A DNA stretch of 64,000 bases from Lasioglossum baleicum (GCF_051020765.1 NC_134932.1:4960001-5024000), one strand, 5' to 3'. Positions 1 through 14,075 are shown, numbered from the stretch's first letter. Notes: generated by a model not told the origin, from the letters alone. Made by a program: numbers and translations.

Positions 1-361
1 GTATTGATCCGTAATAATATGAGTTTTCATATTTTCATGCATTGTGCCGTACGTTCTTATGCATCTCCACCGTTTCGAATTGTTGGGAAACAATTCCCTT
101 CGCACCTTGTCACCGCAGACAAAGGAGTCCCGGTTTGCTGATAATCCATACGGATCCCGTGAATCCAACTCATGGGAAAAAGGAGGCGACCCCATGAGTC
201 CGTGAACACCGGTAGGCGGATACAAATGGAGAAATCGTGTTTCAATTACATCGGAACGTCGAGCTGGATTCTCGATAAATATTCACGTGTTAATGTTGAA
301 TGACGAAATCGCGGCCGGGTCTCTTCTAGATTGATGCTTCCAATCTTGCATTCCTAATAAT

Positions 362-420
362 TAGACTGTGGATCTTCGTGCGAAGTATACATTCTCACAA
401 TTTCTTTAAGAATGTTCTGG
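362..420 (+). repeat. hAT-like MITE left-end fragment
   Basis: TAGACTGTGGATCTTCGTGC matches the family terminus with four differences over 20 bp. No right end found. Confidence 0.5.
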
Positions 421-3400
421 ATGTACAATGGGAGACAAAAGTACAAGAACTTCGAAATCCATCTATATATTGGCAATGGAAGCCATTCACGAGTATGTTT
501 TGCATTAAGAAAATAGATTAATTTAAACAGCTTTCGTTTAATTAGTGAATTTCGTGTTATATTTATTTTTTAATCAAATTGTCTTCGTATTATAAAAAAT
601 TGTAAGTGACTTTTGCGAATAATTGTACCCTCTGATTGAGATGACAACACGATAAATTTGAGTTTATAATTTTTTGCTCTGTAACTGTTTAGTGAATCCT
701 CATAAATTTTGAACATAATTAATTACATAATGTTTACTATGTATACAAAAAAACTGGAGTTTCTAGTTGCGTTTTTTCAAGGTTTAAATAGGGTTTGAAG
801 TGCAAACTTTAAGTTGCTATAATTCTTAAACGGTGCAGTGAATCGAACCCAAACTTTGGTAATTGCATTAATTTAGTAAGAATTATATCTCGTCAAATTT
901 TCAAAAAGTTTGTTGCCTTTTTCAATATCTCCAGAACATCCTGAATAATTTCAGCGACTAAAACCATAAGAATATTGCGATGTATACGATTCCTCATCGC
1001 GTTATATCGAGCATCTGGGTCCCTGAAGGCCTCGCGGCAGTGGCGATAATTTTTCGCAAATATCGCGCACACCGCTGTACACCTCTTTTACAAATATCCA
1101 GAGCTTACTGTACGTAATAAGCGGAGCCAAGGTCCTCGGAAAACTAATAAAATTAAGCGAGTAGCGTCGTCGCTCGGGGTGATGTAGGTTTTATTCGGGA
1201 GCGGTGCTCGCCCTCGCCTCGCCGCGAAAAACGCTCGAGGCAGCGGGCGGTTAATACAGCGGATTCTGTGTAGCCAGACGCAACGTGAATTTTTATTACA
1301 CCTCGATACGTGTCTCTCTGCTTTGGTAAAGTTTACCCTCTGTTCTCGGCGGGGTATAGGATGGAGAGAAGGCCGAGAGGGTCGTCTCCGGCGGCGCAGA
1401 CAAAAATCTCTCGCTCGAACGATAATTCGAGGTCGTTGCGTACTTTCCAGAGAATCGGCTATGGGGGTTCCGCGGAGTCGTCCGAAGAGGATGAAGTGTC
1501 TTCCTCCCGATACCAGCCACCCTTGCTCTCCCTCTCCCGCTCCCCGCATCCTCCCCCACCCCTTGGTGTTCACTCCCACGCGACTCGCTGAAATGTACGC
1601 TCGCCGCGTAAAACTGACGCCATCTGCGTTTAATGCCGCGCTTCCATCCGCGCGACGATAAAGGGGTGTGGGGAAAACAGGGGGTGTTCTGGATACCGAT
1701 GGGTCTCCGGTAGGGCCGGGGGCGGCGCGGGGGCAAAAGCCAGGACTGATCACCGTAAAAGCACACGGAAACGCGCTTCACAAATATAGCCGGGACCGAG
1801 CTTTTTCACCGGCGCGTCGAATTGCACGCGACATTTCCTGACTGTTTTGCACGGTGTTCCTGCAACGGCACTGCCTGCCCCCCCCCCCCCGAAAACGCTC
1901 GAAAAAAGGGCAGCACTGCCGCGCGCCCTGTTATTGGAAACTACGCCCGATGTTTATAGGAGGAAGCGCTGCTCCAAGTGTATCGCCGATGAACACCGTT
2001 ATTAACTCAAACGATGAGACTGTGCCTGTTTCGTTTTTGTGTTTTCTCGCCCCACCGCGGACCCCCTCCGCAATTTTTTCTCCCTTTTCGACGGCCCGTG
2101 CTATCACGTCCGCGGAGTTTTCCGGCCATTTTTGTTTTCGGACTCTTCCGCGTCCGTTTCGGCCCAACGGATATGATGCGATTTTGACGGCGCGGTGCGC
2201 GCAATGGGTTTTCGGGATCATTCGAAGAATCAGAGATTGAAATTTAGAAGGATTTTTCCCTTGTGAGGGTTGCTTGTCATGGCCGCTAACCTGCCATTTT
2301 ATTGCGCACTGGAGCTCGTACAAAGGCACCGCACACACTTCAAAGCGCAAGTCGTTTTTCGTTGCGGACTTGATTGCTATCGATAGCGGCTAACCCTGAG
2401 CCGGTTTTCGGTTGTTTGCACGAAGCTGCCAGTGTAGCTACAGATTTGTAGCTACGTAATTGAAAATGATTCTGTTTAGAGAATGAACCTCATGGATTAT
2501 TTACCGGAAAGGATATGTATATACCCGACTAAAATTGCCTTGTTGTTTCTGCCGATTTCCATCATGATTTCGATGAAAGCTGCGGTTTCATTCCGTCGAT
2601 GTCGAAGCAACTTCCCTTAAGCTGCGCCGAGCAATGTACAAAAGTTACCGGGGACCCTGTAAGCTTCGCGATGCTCCTCGGCTCCATTACTGTTCAGTAT
2701 TTTACTGTTTCTGGACATAGACTGTCCCTCGGTTTCGTGAGAACGAGGGAGTCTGGTTGCAGCAAATAAAGGAAAGCACCTAATGCGAGTCCGTGACGGC
2801 GGTTGGAGGCTAACCTCGGAAATTCTTGATTACATACACTTTCTTGTTAACGTTCCCGCCGCCTGATGTGAATTTTTATACCGGCCTTTTTGTTATTCCA
2901 CACGCTCGTTCTCCCGGCGACCGTATGAATTCGATACACTCGCGCGTTTACCCGCTGTCCGAATTTAGATCATGCCTCGACTCCTTCTTTCAATTATGCT
3001 TGGATACAGTATGGATGAAGCGACCTGCGAATAGAAGGAATCAGAAGGTTTCCTTGCATGTGAAACCTCCGTCGACTGTCTGTATCCATATTCCTGCTTG
3101 CCATATCAAACGGATAAATAATAAAGCAGAGGTAGCAACCTGAAAGGGGCAATCCACTAGGCAATCTTTTCGGTTGGGATACCGAAATAAAAGAGAGGAA
3201 AGGTTAAAAGTACAAAGGTTAATTTAAAGATCTTAGTAGCTGTACGTAGAGGGTGGCCAAAATATATCGTTTTACCGAAGAGGAGTATAAATTTGATGTG
3301 GGATACGAGCAGTCGTTCGTATAATTTTCTATCGCAGTAAAATCTATAGTGAGGAATGAAATGCTCTATAAATTTCGTAGAATATCTGGACGGTGTATTT

Positions 3401-3866
3401 CGCGAGTGTCGAAAAATCTGATCTCGCCTCCGAATTCCACAGTTGGCCGGTCGGTTTCTCCCGTGCTAGTACACATAACAGCTGATACCGGCGCGGTGGT
3501 GGTGGTGGTATGGGCGAGTATACGAACAGGAATGCCACATATGAAGAACGAATCGACCGATCGATTTAATAGAAGAATTCGCGGAAGGATCTTTCATTTA
3601 TAGGATCTGTGCTCGAACGATTTGAGCTATCCGGACCAACCCTGGCGGATTCCTTTCCCCGGCAACCTAATATTCCAAATAGATCCGCCACCCCCCGATG
3701 AAATTTAAATTCTATTCGTTTCGAGGCGAGCGGTTGCCGGCTCGAAACATCCTAATAGAATGCGCATCTGCAGACGGGAGCAAGAAACCTATCCCCGGCG
3801 TACAAAGTAACCGGCATCTTTTCTTGGAAACAAATTCTCCCGGAGTATAAGGCCAAGCCACGTAGA

Positions 3867-3892
3867 CGGAGAGAAAGAGAGAGAGAGAGAGA
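3867..3892. repeat. (GA)n microsatellite, imperfect, about 26 bp
   Basis: GAGAGAAAGAGAGAGAGAG-type run with one interruption. Confidence 0.85.
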
Positions 3893-5107
3893 GGCATGCG
3901 CGAAAGTACCGGGAGGATTCGCGCGTAGCTTAGCGGAAAAGTTTCCCTTCATTCGTTCCTCGTTTCTTGCCCTGTTTCTCGTATTGCGCCGCGGATAGGA
4001 CACACAACCTCGCTGTTTACGACCGAGCATTTCTTCGAAATGTTTAAAACGCAATCTGTTACTATCAAGCCGTATCATAAATCCCTATCCCACCGCGATT
4101 CATCCTCGAACATTCCACGCTTTCTTGGAACGTCTAAACCTGCTAATCCTTTCGCCCGTTCACGCGTCGACCTGTCTTTTGTTCTTCGTTCTATTTTCTA
4201 GCATGGATCTGCACAAATTCATTTGGAAATATTCTTTACTGTGATTGAAATTGTATTTTCATCTATCTCCTCTCTTCACGACTGATTTGGAAAATTCGTA
4301 TTTCTCGCATACTGTTCAAAATCCCACGATAGAAGCTTGATTCACCTGATGGAGCACGTTTAGCCAGGGGCTATCTCGACAACCGTGACCAACAAATTCT
4401 GTTATGACACAGTCGATATATTCCGAGGTGCAGCCGTGTCTTAGCCGGCATAGGCAGGGTTCCCCTCTCGGCGACATCGGGCTCCATCCGCTAAGTGATT
4501 CGACCGCAAGATCCTCGGAGAGGAGGCCGCGAATCAGGCAATTCGACGTAAAATTCAGCCGCAGACGTCTGGCTGACTTTCAGTGTCAGCGCGTTCAGCT
4601 CGAAACATCGGGGTATGGTAGGAGGAACCCTCGCCTCGGTCTTAATCAACGAAACCATAAACGGCTGGAGCAGCTCGTCGCGTCTCAAAACGTATCCCCG
4701 AGGTGAGGATCGCAGCCCCCGATAGAACCCGGGGTTCGGGTGTAGTCTAGCGGAAAAGTTTCCCCGTTAGGAGCCGAGGTCTCGGAGGGTGTACACGTGA
4801 TCGTTGCGCCCGGTGTTGCAACGGAAACGCTCGGGATCCGCTTCGAAGATGGATGTGCAACGTGCGAGGGTAGGTAAGGCGGTGCACTGACGCGAAGAAC
4901 GCGAAGATACAAGAGCTGGTGCGCGAACACGCCGCATGCTGCTTCGTTTTTCGCTAAAACCGAATATAAATCGATATTACCTAAAATCTTATGAACAGGT
5001 GATGGCTACGTCTTTAACTCTTCTAGAATAAATCATACTGACGTTCGATTCGAGCGACTATATTATGAACAAAACAAATGCTCAGCACGATCCTTGCCGC
5101 GCGTACC

Positions 5108-5320
5108 ATTTTTTAACCGACTTCGAAAAAGGAGGAGGTTACTCAATTCGATCTGCATGTGCCTTCTTTTTCATTTCGCTTTTTTTTCTATGTATGTTCA
5201 CCGATTACGCCGAGATGGATGGACCAATCGGAACGAACACTTCTGCATTTTGTAGGGCATGTCTCCCGATTGGTCCCTTGAAAACAAATTTCGCGGTTTT
5301 TATTGCAGATAATCAATAAG
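5108..5320 (+). repeat. Dispersed repeat starting TTTTTTAACCGACTTCGAAA
   Basis: The 'ACCGACTTCGAAAAAGGAGG' head is shared in part with the ends of the neighbouring foldback element and has the look of a common insect transposon terminus. It is followed by a T-rich stretch and 'TATGTATGTTCACCGATTAC'. Boundaries are approximate. Confidence 0.45.
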
Positions 5321-5365
5321 ACCGAGAAACCATCCTACAGTGTTCTACAAATTGTGCTCGTTTAA

Positions 5366-5749
5366 AATTAAACTGACTTCGAAAAATTGCACTAAAAAGT
5401 ATGAAACAATTTCCATTTAATTTATGTGAATACACACGAACTTAGATACAATACAATCTTCTCGGAGACGGCGCAAAATTGAAAATTTTCCAAATGACAG
5501 ATGTCGCTGATTATGATTTCATTGGAATATGGTGGACTTGTAAATCAGTAGGTGGGAAGAGCAGATACATTAATATGTGAAAGCATGCGGAAGAATTTAA
5601 GGATTTTCCTAATTTCCAGTGTCGAAAATTGTCAATTTTGCGCCGCCTTCGATAAGATTGTATTGTATTAAAGTTCGTGTGTATTCGCATAAATTAAATG
5701 GAAATTATTTCATACATTTTAGTGCATTTTTTCGAAGTCGGTTTAATTT
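5366..5749. mobile_element. Foldback element, 384 bp, with arms of about 125 bp
   Basis: Left arm from AAATTAAACTGACTTCGAAA pairs with the right arm ending TTTCGAAGTCGGTTTAATTT. Pairing extends through 'CATTTAATTTATGTGAATAC', 'CACGAACTT' and 'GGCGCAAAATTGA'. The unpaired centre is about 130 bp. Confidence 0.78.
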
Positions 5750-8256
5750 CTCTTTTCGCGAGAAAAATCGACCGCGGTACGAGCGCGTGAACAACGAACC
5801 TAAGCAGGGGCGGTTGTGTAATGCGGCGTGGATTGTAATTGCGGGGGCCGGAGGCTGGACAACCAGCGTCAGCAAAGCGTGTGCGCGTTTCCAGCGGCGC
5901 TTATTGCCTTCATTGGTCACCGTTCGTGCTGGGAACAAAGCAGATGGGTGTCCTTAACAGTTATTGGCCGGGCAGCGTCGTTTCCACACGTCGTTGCTCG
6001 TCTAGCGAAGGGCCCTGGACCAATTTATCGGAGGTTACATTCGGGGCCCGGTGGCGATACTTTCTCGCCTACGCGCCGATGTAGGGGACGGGAACGCTGC
6101 GAGGGGATGCTGTAGATAGGTCAGGGGTAGAGATGTCCGGGCAAGGAGACACGGGCAGCGTCACTTTCAATTAGATAATTGAAACCGGGGGGATAGCCGG
6201 CCGCTAACGCGTTTTCCACACGTGTTCTCGCGGCTGGCACGCCGGAATTTTACAAAAGCGGCTTTAAGTTCTCCCTCCTGTCGTCCACCCGCGGCTGAAC
6301 CGGCAGGGACACACCCGGCCGATTGGTTTTCCTATGAGATTCGATTGTTCGTGACCCCCGTGTCCACGTGCTCCGCGCGACCGCGAGCCAACGTTCAACG
6401 GGGTATTGTTCAATCTTTGCCTCGAGATCGGGGATTTAATCCGATAGCGCCGGCTGATGCGATTTCGATCGGCGAATCCGCTTTTGTGTCGCGAGGAAAT
6501 GATTATCGCGCGCACGGCCCCTCCGCCATTCAATTCGATTGCCCCTTTCGGTAACGTGCCGCTACATCAGATAGAGATCCTATTATTTTCTTAATTTGTA
6601 CGCGCATGAAGCGTCTCGATCGAGTTCTCCGCCCAAGCTATTTGTTTACGATTCGATGTATTTAATCATTCGTCGAACGCGGAATAAATTGGATAAAAGC
6701 GGAGTCGTTTCGAAACGGGTTACAACGAGATATCGAAGGTAAAAACCTGTAATCCGTCTGGAACATCAGGACGTTTATTAATCGTGCCGGGGCCGCCGCG
6801 CCGGGGCGTATTGAAATGTTAATCAATACGATTCACGGCGTCGACCATCAATTTCAATTAAACAGAGTCGGATCGGCCCCCGGTCTTTCTCAGTATTAGG
6901 GTCACCGGACCATTTCGTTTATCAAGTTCGAAAAGAAAGGAGGATTTCGTTCCGAGTAGTTTTTCAGCGAATAAAACGACATGGCCCAGATACACGATCC
7001 CGGATTAAATCGCGGGAGAGATCGCCGATAATCTGCGCTTGGAATAACGCGGCGCGCATTCCGATCGCGCTTTTCTTCGATCCCTCTGCACGAGCAGCAG
7101 CAGCAGCCGCCGCACCGAGCGGCCGACCGACATGCCAAGATTTTTGCAGAAGTAGGTACTTGTGACTTGCACCGTAGAAACCCCCTTCGCTCGGATTCGA
7201 TGATTGCAGCCGGGGAAAACCTGTACGATTGCATGGAGCTTCGAATGGAGAAAAGTTCGATCGACTTCCGTTTCATCGGTCAGCAATTCCATACTGTCGA
7301 ATTGTTTCCGTGACATAGTATTTCCCCGTCATAGCGGATTGTGCGTCGATCGAATCCTATTCCGTCGTATAAATTGATCGTTTAAGTTCAATAAACCCTT
7401 CGCCGAACTGAAATTCGAAGCCGAGGAAGTTAATGGTACGGGTAATACGAACAGAAAAAATGGGAATCGATACCGTACAGAGTTACTGAACTTTTAATAA
7501 CGCTAAAGGGTTGCTGAGAAATATTCATTAATATTAAACTGGGGATCTTCGCGCAATATAAAAATTTCCTGCACCTGTTACGAGGAACGAGGAACGTTCT
7601 TCCTTCTTTAATCATTTTAATTAATTTAATAGAATACGTAAATACTCTTCGATTCTTTTAGTCTCTCTACTGTTTCAAATTGCTGTTGTCTATTTTTGTC
7701 ATACGAGAGCGTCAGAGGTTTGTTGTTGAATAAATTAAGTTGGGCTATTTAAATAATCGCATTTTACGTTCTTTGTGTCTACATTTATCTTCGTGACAGA
7801 TAAACTAAAAGTGTGGCGCAGAGATTACTTGTCCTTTCCAGGCGCAACGGATCCCGGAAAAGCATATCTACCTCGACACATGTAGACAGACGAAAAAATA
7901 TCAAAATGCTATGATAGTAATCAACGTACACGTGAAGGTTTCTTTTGGAAAATGCACGAGATGTTTACCTGATACCAAAGATTTTTCTTGCAAAAAATAC
8001 GCGAATATATTCTTTTACCTTCCAGTAATTTTAGTAGATTTTGAGCGAGTAGAATTCTTGATAAAAACATTATTAAATATTAATTTTATGCCAACAAAGT
8101 TTCAGGTAAAACAACCTATTTAAATTTCAACGTTTCATAAAAAGTAGATTCTATAAGAAATTGTAGAATACTGCGGAATATCTTAACCAAGTCTGCAGCC
8201 GACTTTCCAACCCTCACCACTCGGTGCCTTGTTCTCTTTAATTCGAGGAAAATGTA
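5750..8256. other. Non-coding stretch
   Basis: Moderately GC-rich up to about 7300, with a CAG/CCG-rich spot near 7090, then AT-rich with a decayed hAT MITE. No supported exon. Confidence 0.5.
7535..7705 (+). mobile_element. hAT-like MITE, degenerate copy
   Basis: Left end TAAACTGGGGATCTTCGCGC is followed by a region ending 'CTACTGTTTCAAATTGCT' and 'TATTTTTGTCATA', as in the complete copy. The termini are decayed. Confidence 0.5.
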
Positions 8257-8901
8257 CAGCGACTCCCACTAATATTCGGACTCTCTTAAAAACACCATAA
8301 CTTTTTTAATATTGGAATATACGGCTTGATATTCTTGAAGAAGTGAGGACAATTAATTTGCTACACAACGTGACAAAAATTTTTGAAAAAAACTGCAAGT
8401 TGTCGGAATTGCATAGAAAATACTAAAAGTTTTTTATGTGGGCTTATATGGAAAATTTATAAAACACGTTTCGTAGATCTGTATCAATGATTAATGTTCT
8501 GAAAATTAAACATGGTAAAAATTGCTGTTTTTCACGATTTTCGGCCTCCAACTGCAGTAATTCTAAGGATTCTTGCATCTTTCAATGCCTGTCGTTTTTT
8601 CCTATTCTATGAAACTTTTTTTTCCTTCTCTATGAAACTTTCACAGTGCATATAATTGACACAGATTTATACAACCTTTTTTTTAAAAATGTCAGTATTG
8701 GCCTGCATAAAAAAGTTGTAAAATGCAACTTCCAGTATTTTCTCTACAATTCCGAACAAATGCAATTTTTGAAAAAATTTCTTTCCACATCCTCTAGTAG
8801 ACTAATTGCTCTAGCTTCCCAAAAAAGTTAAAATCGCATAGTCCAATATTAAAAAAGTTATGGTGTTTTTAAAAGTTTCCGAATATTAGTGGGAGTCACT
8901 G
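8257..8901. mobile_element. Tc1/mariner-type MITE, 645 bp
   Basis: TA-flanked (8255-8256, 8902-8903). Long terminal inverted repeats: the left begins CAGCGACTCCCACTAATATT, the right is its near-complement. Pairing extends through 'AAAACACCATAACTTTTTTA' and 'AATATTGGA', about 60 bp. The AT-rich interior has no convincing frame. Confidence 0.82.
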
Positions 8902-11900
8902 TATACAGAAAACCCATTCCTTGAAATGGAAGAGTTCATAATTTTGATGCTTTTTTATGTTACGTAGCAATCTAAAAATTTTTTATTTCTGTTCCAAGAA
9001 TATTTCACCAAATACAATTATAGAATAAATGAAAATTTTGATCTTTTCAACAAACAAACTCTACTTTATTGACTCTATCGCGTGTTTTGTTTCCCCAGCG
9101 TCTCTTGCGATCGTCTCCGAGTCCAGCCAATAAAACATTGCAACAAATTCAAGTGGAATAAATCTCCGGCAAACCGCATGATCCTTTTCCGATAGCTAAT
9201 AAAATAAATACAATTTCAGAATGAACCCGGTGCATTCGGTTCGGTAAAAAGGCTTTAAAGTCGCCAAGATGGCGTCGTGCCGTTCCGTGGGAAAAAAGCT
9301 TAACTCTGAAACGGCGTAGTACGCTGGACCGTTGATCTAAATTACTGAAGACGGAGGAACGTGTCGTGCTGGCAGCGCTTCCATTTGCCCGGACTGTCTC
9401 TTCGTCTTATCCAGCCCTTATCCATTTTCTCTGTCCAGGATCGTCGACAGGGCCGAGGAACAGAACGCTTCGCGGCACTACAGTCGCATCTCTACGTCTC
9501 GTATTTCCGAATGTATTCGAAGAAACATTCGACTTCGTTTCATATCTTCTAGACTATAGGTGCGGCGAAGGAGGGGAGGGGGTGTGTTCTACAAATTGGC
9601 TCGTTAATTCGCGGGCTCAAGGGTCGAAATATCCGGGCCGGAACGAAATTATCGTTAGTCAGCTGTAATCCGGAGGCGCGTGTCTCCGCGGTTAGCCCAA
9701 TTAATAAATTCCAGGCGTCGTTTCCGGGAGGCGGGTTCCCGCGGGCCCCTGTTTTACGATCGAGCCGGGTATCCCGGAGGTTTCGGAGAGATCGAACGGA
9801 GATATCACGCACGCGCCCCCGAACGGCACAAAGGGACGGAAACGTAGGCGGTCCAGGGAAACGACGACGCCGCCGGAGTCGTAACGACGGGACGAGCCAC
9901 GGTAAATCCCGGACTGATATCTTGAGCCCCGGGTTAATCCACCGCCTAGATTACTTCTCATTGCTTAGTGCGCCGAGCCGCTCCGCAACGCTCCGCACTC
10001 CACTCTCCAAGTCTACGCGTGTAAGTACGTGCACACGGTGTGCGACTGCGAGCCAGAGATTGCGAGCAACAAAAAGGAACTGCCACGAGAGCGAAAGATT
10101 GCAGCCGCGCTAGTAATTTCGCGGGATTAATATTTAATATCCTGAAGAGAGCAACGGGAGAAACGAAACGGGGTGAAACGATCGTTTACCCTCTCGTTCT
10201 CCCTCGTTTCTTCTTCCGTTCGCCAGCGAACACGATAGAAACCCTGCTCTCCCGTATTTGGCTTTCTTCGCCTAACCCTTGACCCACTGTCATTCTGGGT
10301 CTCCGGGAAACAATGAGAAAATCCCGCACGCTCCGCGGAATTGCTCGGTTCTCAAATGAGTGCCGATCGAGCCTCGTGACAACACGTAATCACGCCCACC
10401 ACCGCCCGATACTCTGTCCTTCTTCGGCGTTCTACGCGGCCTCGCAATCATAGCCTCCGCGGATTGCATCGTCGACGTAAGAAAGGGTGGTGTCGGTACG
10501 ACGACATCGAGAACAATGGCGTTTGACTCTTTGGCATCGGCGTGGACAGCCTCTTTCTTCTTCCGTTTCCTCTTCTTCTCCTCCTGTCGCTTCTTGCCCA
10601 CGTGGCTTCTGCTTTTGTGTAAATTTATATATCGGCTGGGCTCCTTGTTTACCTTTAATTCGGTCTTCTTTACCTTTGTTGATTGTTCGGCGCTTTTCAA
10701 ACACGCTTCAACTTACGGCGAAACCGTATCACGCCGGCTGGATGGATTGCGCCGGTTCTGTTGATAAAACGCAAGAATTCCGACGCTTTATTGTATTTAT
10801 ATAACCGAGAATATAAAGGACACGAGATGGATTCTATAACTTGTGTCCCGCCACAAGATCCTGCGACTCTCCGGATATCTCGTAACCATTGTCTTGTCCT
10901 CTTCAGATTTTGGATACCTCAGCGTTTCATATATTTGGAGAGACAGTTTCTAATTTCTACTTGACCACTTCCTAAAGCTGTGTCCACACTCAAGCGACAT
11001 CGAGCAATCTTTTGGTCGCCTCTTGTTGATGGGAAATAATAAATTGACATTTGTAGAAGACTGTGTACTGATTACTTTTCGTAGGAAACATTTTTTTGTC
11101 ACACCACCGGAAATGTCTAAAAAATCTTGTGAATAATGAAGAATAAATGAAAACTGGCGCGTTCTCTCAACATAGATATACATTCTTCATATAAAAAAAA
11201 ATTGAGCACTTAATCTTCAGTAGGTTTTCCAGGACATCGTTATGAAGAAAAGGAATTTTTTCGGTGATAAATCGTATTTGAAAAAGTTTGATCTTTGAAC
11301 GCTTATTCGAAAAGTTTTCGAAAGTAATGGACATTTAAGAAACATTGTACATTCGTTAAAAATGGATATGAGGACTTTGATTTTTTAGCTCAGGAACAGC
11401 TGGCGCGTCGATCTGGCCCACTGTGCGACGGGTTAAAAAGTTGAAACTTGAGAATGGACGTGGATTTAGCTCCGAGAAAATCGAGTCTCCGAGACTTTGC
11501 AGGATTCGGAGCGGGTTCGATCAAGGAAAGTCAGAAGGACAGTAATACTTATCCGTCAGCGACGTTTATTCGCTGTCGGATCGCATTGATCTCGGTCACG
11601 CAAAACGCGAGCGTGTTCTATTCTGGTCGGGGCGCAGTCGTTCGCCGGACACGCGATACGCATTAAACAATCGGATTCGTGGCAGGACGCCGCGATAAAT
11701 TGGCCGGCAGGAAAAAGGAGTCCCTCTGTGGATAGTGGAAGGAAAGGAGGTGTGCTCGCATTGCCTCACTTATTTGTAAGTCGGGTGGTCTACACCCGTG
11801 ATTAAGACCCGGACGCTCTCCCCATCCGCCGATAGCAATAAGTTGTTCGATTTGCGAGCGAGTTTGTCGCGGCGCGCGGCGCTTGAACATATTTGCGCGT

Positions 11901-13383
11901 TTCATTGCGAGTCTAAATAACCGGGGGACACGGGACGGAACGCTTATGCTTGTTCCTCTTCCCACACTCGCGCGGTCTTGTTTCCTATGCGCGAGTCGAT
12001 CCCACGCATTCTAATGAAAGGAAACCCGTCCAGGAAACTTTGGACAGTTACAGATAAGCGGCAACGAGACCGGGCGACTTCGAACTGGTCCGAAAGGAAA
12101 TTTTCACTATAAAGTTATTGCACCCGTGCTAATTGTATCTCCGCGGGATTAGCTTCGGTTTCAACACTAAGTGCTCTGCAATCTAAGAACCAGTCGGATC
12201 TTCAGACCTGCTCCCACTCGAGCGCTAATTAGAAGCCGGAACTTAGACTATGCGTCCTTCATGACGATTTTATTATTTGTTGTAGTCGCGAATCACCCCG
12301 GACGATTATCTTTAATCAAGGAATAATATGATTTTAATTCTGTCTTCGACAGTGTTTCAAAATATCTAAAAGGGAAGGCAAACTAGTTAATTGGTTGCTT
12401 TGAATTCTTTGGGACACTCTTCCGAAGCAGACACAAGCACTAACGCCAAGGACTCTAGTTAGAGAGCTAAATTATCGTGGGTCTCGGCGGTAGGTCCCAA
12501 TTCTACAAAAAATCCTCTTCAGGCCCTCCACTCTTAAGTACCGCGTGGATTCGAGTACCGACCCGAAAAGTCCTGCGCTTCTAAAAAAAAAATTACGTTC
12601 GTGATCCTCTCGTCCGTGCCTCACAGTAAAGATATGCCAATTCTTGATCGTTTAATATTTCAAAATAGTAACCCAGTTATCGAGCTTCTTGACTTGCAAA
12701 GAGAGAAGGAACGGAGGGCTGAAATTGAGAAATTGTTACTTTCCTTCGACCCAGATCGCAATCACGCTTCATTTTTATTATCTCCCCGGGATCCTCCGGT
12801 GTAGGAATAGGAATGGACGGGTTTTATCGATGCGAAATGAAATCCGCTCCACTTCCTCTCCATAATCGCGTCGCCTGATTAGGCAAGATTTTATGCAACA
12901 AAGCTGCGCAGAACCCCCGGGTACCTCCGTATTAAGTTTCTGCTTCTCTAATTGGTTCGGGTGGAAGCTTCTTGCGCCGAATGTCGAAAAGCGATTCCGG
13001 ACGCTCGAGTTTACTATTCTTCCCTGCGGAGCAGAGTACCGCATCGCTATCAAAGATTCGCCGGGGGACTAGCAGAACACATGCGAAATAGATGAATATC
13101 CTCGTAGTTCGGTCTCAATTTACGAGCCGAGTTTCGTATTTCCTGTTGCAAATTGTTTGTATAAATTAGCTCGCTCTTAGCATATACGAACCGGGATAGA
13201 TTTATTCTTCTGTGAAGAACTACGACGCGTACTTAAATTTTGCTCGCGAAATAAATGCAGCCAGTATTTAGTTACTGAAATTTTCTGCGGGAAATTGCTT
13301 CTATAAATTCGTTACCTCCGAGTACAGTGGCTTCGAAATGTATTTGTACATTTCCGAGTGTTGGTGCTTGAACTGTTTATAAT

Positions 13384-13425
13384 TAGACTGCGGATCTCTT
13401 TGCTAAAAAAAACTATTCTGAACCA
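13384..13425 (+). repeat. hAT-like MITE left-end fragment
   Basis: TAGACTGCGGATCTCTTTGC matches the terminal repeat. The homology fades after about 40 bp. Confidence 0.5.
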
Positions 13426-13991
13426 ATTGCAATAATTTTTCCAACAAATTATTGCAGCAACAGATCCTTTTCCGAGATATTCTTCTGTATGATATAAATA
13501 GTAAAGTGCTTTTCGGATCCACGACATTGAAATTGGATTGGAATTGGAAAGTTCCGACAAGTTTTATTGATCAAAGTTCTTGTTCTTTTATAATAGCCCA
13601 ATGCTGATAAACAGTACTTTTATTGATATTTATACGGACGTGGAAACGCTGGTGTGAGGACGCCTTAATAGATTTTAATGGATTAAATGAAGCTAAATAG
13701 CAGGGATGGTTTATTCGATATTATACAGTCAGATGATTCGTCGAATAGCGACGGCGCAAAAATAGCAGCTCGGGGCGTCAGTCATTTCAGAAAATATTGT
13801 AATGCGGGTCTTTAGGAACGTCAGATAACAATTTCAATCTTTCGAAATCCAATAACTCGTTATCGGGCCGCTGTAAATGGAAGTAATTCCGTCGTTCTGA
13901 AATCCTCGCGAACATCCCATCGGCCTTTTCCTCCTTTTTCACTTTCTCTCTCGCTCTCGCGTTCCTCCATCGTTCTCGGTCTCCTCTCTTC

Positions 13992-13994
<3 letters not shown>

Positions 13995-14072
<78 letters not shown>
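13995..14072. repeat. (CT)n microsatellite, about 78 bp
   Basis: An uninterrupted CT run. It produces false Arg-Glu open frames on the other strand. Confidence 0.97.

Positions 14073-14075
<3 letters not shown>

Larger units (their letters stand above)
1..5107. other. No gene assigned; GC-rich block, short open-frame cluster
   Basis: From about 1030 to 2240 the DNA is GC- and CpG-rich with a C-run near 1880. Long overlapping frames occur on both strands, as expected in stop-poor DNA. At 4500-4930 several frames look protein-like (see findings), but no gene could be built. Otherwise only a hAT fragment and a GA microsatellite. Confidence 0.5.

Noticed and set aside
1088..1753. 221-codon minus-strand frame
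   Set aside because: It lies in GC-rich, stop-poor DNA where several frames on both strands are equally open. It is Arg/Pro-rich, has no domain and no splice or start support.
10290..10700. Lys/Arg-rich minus-strand frame
   Set aside because: Low complexity with no ATG at its start. The opposite strand is simply C/T-rich.
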